Shown here: positions 20,688 through 22,730 of the stretch, one piece after another
Layout of the letters: each line of letters opens with the position of its first letter
Numbering within the stretch: position 1 is the stretch's first letter
Origin: a virus
Virus record (IMG/VR): IMGVR_UViG_3300027896_000243
Coordinates: 1 to 22,730 of that record
Reading direction: 5' to 3' (one strand)
Length of the DNA: 22,730 bases
The notes under the pieces: model-generated
Told to the model about the DNA's origin: nothing
Databases searched by the model: none
What the model saw: the letters and a program-made list of their open reading frames with translations, nothing else
Position numbers and translations under genes: made by a program

Positions 20688-22165
20688 CGATGGGGATCTG
20701 GAACCGAATTCGGTCGCTCGCGAGGCCCGCCATCCGTGGCGGGCAGCGGCTCGCGGTCCGCCTCGTGCGGGCCCGGTACGATGCCGCGCAGACGACCGAA
20801 GGCAACCGGAAGCACTGGGCGGGGGCCGACGGCTGGGCGGCCGACGTGGCCGCGAGGCCCGAGATCCGGCGTATCCTGCGGAACCGGGCACGCTACGAGG
20901 TCGCCAACAACAGCTACGTCCGCGGCATCATCCTCACGCTCGCCAACGACGTGGTCGGCACGGGTCCCCGGCTCCAGATGCTCACCGACGACGCTGAGGT
21001 CAACCGGCAGGTGGAGCGCGAGTTCGCCCGGTGGGCCACGCGTGTGAGCCTGGCCGCCAAGCTCCGCACGATGCGGATGGCCCGGGCCCAGGACGGCGAG
21101 GCGTTCGCGCTCCTCATCTCCAACCGGAACCTCGGTTCCCCCGTGACGCTGGACCTGCGCCTGATCGAGGCCGACCAGGTCGCGACGCCCACCCTCACCG
21201 GCAGCGTCTTTACCGACCCGAACGCCGTCGACGGCATCGCGTTCGACCCGTTCGGGAACCCCGAGGCCTACTACATCCTCAAGACCCATCCGGGCGCCCG
21301 GCTGTCGCTCGGCCTGGAATTCGACCGTGTGTCGGCCGACGCCGTCCTCCACTGGTTCCGCGCCGACCGGCCCGGCCAGCACCGGGGCATCCCGGACATC
21401 ACGCCAGCCCTCCCGATCTTCGCGCAGCTTCGGCGGTTTACGTCGGCGGTCCTGGATGCCGCTGAGACGGCAGCCAACATCTCCGGCACGGTCGAGACGG
21501 ATGCGCCGGCGAACGGCGAGGCCGAGGCCATCGAGCCGATGGACACCATCGAACTCGAACGCAACATGCTCCTCACGCTCCCGGGCGGCTGGAAGATGAG
21601 CCAGGTCCGGCCCGAGCAGCCGGCGACGACCTACGTCGAATTCGTCCGCGAGAAGCTGAACGAGGCGGCGCGGTGCCTCAACATGCCGCGGAACATCGCC
21701 CTCTGCGATTCGTCGGCCTACAACTACGCGAGCGGCCGGCTTGATCACCAGACGTACTTCAAGAGCATCCGTGTCGAGCAGGCCCACCTCGAAGACGTTG
21801 TGCTCGATCGGATCTTCGAGGCGTGGCTCGAGGAGGCGGTGCGCGTGTTCGGCCTTCTCCCCGCGCGCGCCCTGGCGATGCTCAACTATCCCCACCAGTG
21901 GTTCTGGGACGGCATGCAGCACGTCGACCCGGCCAAGGAAGCCAATGCCCAGGCCACGCGTCTTACGAGCCACACGACGACGCTGGCTGCCGAATACGCG
22001 CAGGAAGGCAAGGACTGGGAAACGGAGCTCCGGCAGCGGGCGAAGGAAGTGAAGCTCACGAAGGAACTGGGCTTGGACCTGGCCCAGGCCGGGCCGAAGC
22101 CCAAGACCGACACTTCGCAGGCAGACGAGGAGACCGGCAGTGGAGACGAACGTGCAGCCGCGTGA
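20684..22165 (+). CDS. Lambda-type portal protein
   Basis: The 493-residue protein starts at ATG 20684 (ATGA overlap) with AGGAG upstream. It shows the lambda portal family (gpB-like) order: ARYDAAQTTEGNRKHWAGAD, then RNRARYEVANNSYVRGIILT, LANDVVGTGPRLQM, RLIEADQVATP, VLHWFRADRPGQHRGIPDIT, then NMPRNIALCDSSAYNYASGR and LDHQTYFKSIRVEQAHLEDV. A dodecameric portal ring at the capsid vertex is expected, through which the terminase pumps DNA. The C-terminal 60 residues are acidic and probably disordered. Overlap with the next gene is 26 bases. Confidence 0.94.
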   Translation: MTMGIWNRIRSLARPAIRGGQRLAVRLVRARYDAAQTTEGNRKHWAGADGWAADVAARPEIRRILRNRARYEVANNSYVRGIILTLANDVVGTGPRLQMLTDDAEVNRQVEREFARWATRVSLAAKLRTMRMARAQDGEAFALLISNRNLGSPVTLDLRLIEADQVATPTLTGSVFTDPNAVDGIAFDPFGNPEAYYILKTHPGARLSLGLEFDRVSADAVLHWFRADRPGQHRGIPDITPALPIFAQLRRFTSAVLDAAETAANISGTVETDAPANGEAEAIEPMDTIELERNMLLTLPGGWKMSQVRPEQPATTYVEFVREKLNEAARCLNMPRNIALCDSSAYNYASGRLDHQTYFKSIRVEQAHLEDVVLDRIFEAWLEEAVRVFGLLPARALAMLNYPHQWFWDGMQHVDPAKEANAQATRLTSHTTTLAAEYAQEGKDWETELRQRAKEVKLTKELGLDLAQAGPKPKTDTSQADEETGSGDERAAA

Positions 22166-22730
22166 ACTGCGCCTGATGGCGCCGCTGAATCTGGAAGCGG
22201 CCGGCCCCGACGGCCAGAGCCAGCGCCCTCGCCGGTTCCACATGGACGCCTACTCGGGCGCCCCGATGGCTGTCGGCGGCTGGCGGTTCCCGGTTGTGGT
22301 GGACCTCAACGGCTTGACGGTCCGGGGCGGCGCGAAGGTGTATCTGGACCACGATCGGGCCGCGCGTGTCGGGCACATCGAGGGCCTCCAGGTCGAGAAC
22401 GGGGCGCTTCGGGTGTCGGGCATGATCAGTTCGACGAGCCATGCGGCCCGCGAGGTCGTGGCGGATGCCGACAACGGATACCCGTGGCAGGCGAGCATCG
22501 GCGCCACGGTGGTCGATGCCGAGTTCGTCGGCGAGGGGAAGACGGTGAACGTCAATGGCCGCGAGGTCGCCGGGCCCGTGAACGTCGCGCGGCGGGCGGT
22601 CCTTTCGGAGGTGAGCTTCGTAGGGAGCGGCGCGGACGATCAGACCCGCGCCAGCATCGCGGCAGGCGCCGCCAAGGAGAACGTGGCAATGGAGACGACC
22701 GAGAAGACGGAAGGCGTGGAGACGAAGACG
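22140..22730 (+). CDS. Prohead protease (HK97/U35-like), C-terminus missing
   Basis: A GTG at 22140 inside the portal gene has GAGGAGA six bases upstream and opens a frame that remains open to the window end (197 codons). The protein contains VYLDHDRAARVGHIEGLQVE with a likely catalytic His at 71, then VSGMISSTSHAAREVVADAD, and YPWQASIGATVVDAEFV with a likely catalytic Ser at 119, then ARRAVLSEVSFVGSGAD. This His/Ser order matches HK97-family prohead proteases, which trim the scaffold and capsid protein during maturation. The visible end is Glu/Thr/Lys-rich (VAMETTEKTEGVETKT), possibly the start of a scaffold or major capsid fusion beyond the edge. Confidence 0.85.
   Translation, partial: METNVQPRELRLMAPLNLEAAGPDGQSQRPRRFHMDAYSGAPMAVGGWRFPVVVDLNGLTVRGGAKVYLDHDRAARVGHIEGLQVENGALRVSGMISSTSHAAREVVADADNGYPWQASIGATVVDAEFVGEGKTVNVNGREVAGPVNVARRAVLSEVSFVGSGADDQTRASIAAGAAKENVAMETTEKTEGVETKT

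Noticed and set aside
20588-22243. Minus-strand frame of about 551 residues opposite the portal
   Set aside because: Antisense to a clear portal gene; no domain or ribosome site.
1-22730. CRISPR arrays, tRNA or rRNA genes, insertion sequences
   Set aside because: No regularly spaced repeats, cloverleaf with a GGTTCGA-type arm, ribosomal sequence or transposase was seen. The only recombinase is the serine integrase at the left edge.

Overview
The window is GC-rich and densely packed. It reads as most of the left part of an integrated temperate phage (prophage), with the host chromosome beyond the left edge and the rest of the head and tail genes beyond the right edge. Several traits point to a planctomycete-like host: very high GC, the DUF2924 plus serine recombinase pair, a HARE-HTH protein with an Ala/Lys-rich linker, and small proteins of a style I associate with planctomycete genomes. 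This assignment is inference from gene style, because no rRNA or other host marker gene is present.

Layout. (1) 1-1198, minus strand: integration module with a large serine recombinase cut by the left edge, a DUF2924 protein and a 60-residue protein. (2) 1199-1927: a long gene-free stretch with one copy of a 39-bp element and, from about 1426 to 1887, a dense series of perfect or near-perfect stem-loops that may be a structured RNA. (3) 1928-3700, plus strand: a small protein and two sigma-70-like proteins in succession; a second copy of the 39-bp element lies just before the second sigma gene. (4) 3786-12230: replication and recombination module, in order a RecA-like phage ATPase, a small protein, DUF669, a Cys-rich protein, RusA resolvase, a DUF4406-DUF6378 fusion, a metallophosphoesterase, an SF2 helicase, a glycosyltransferase-like protein and a primase-helicase fusion. 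(5) 12182-12342: inverted and direct 12-bp iterons overlapping the primase 3' end, a candidate replication origin. (6) 12525-15478: a basic protein, an HNH nuclease, a ParB-methyltransferase fusion and a radical SAM protein. (7) 15532-18210: packaging genes (small DNA-binding protein, large terminase, zinc ribbon). (8) 18434-20272: four genes between terminase and portal, the last encoding HARE-HTH. (9) 20490-22730: small connector-like protein, lambda-type portal and a prohead protease cut by the right edge.

The most interesting theme is transcriptional control. Two phage sigma-like proteins coexist with two families of long conserved non-coding elements. One (1227-1265 minus, 3031-3069 plus) sits before the integration operon and the second sigma gene. 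The other (3703-3746, 20401-20444) sits before the replication operon and the portal/head operon. Together they suggest a phage-encoded transcription programme. Most genes overlap by 1-11 bases or are a few bases apart, so translation is probably coupled within each operon.
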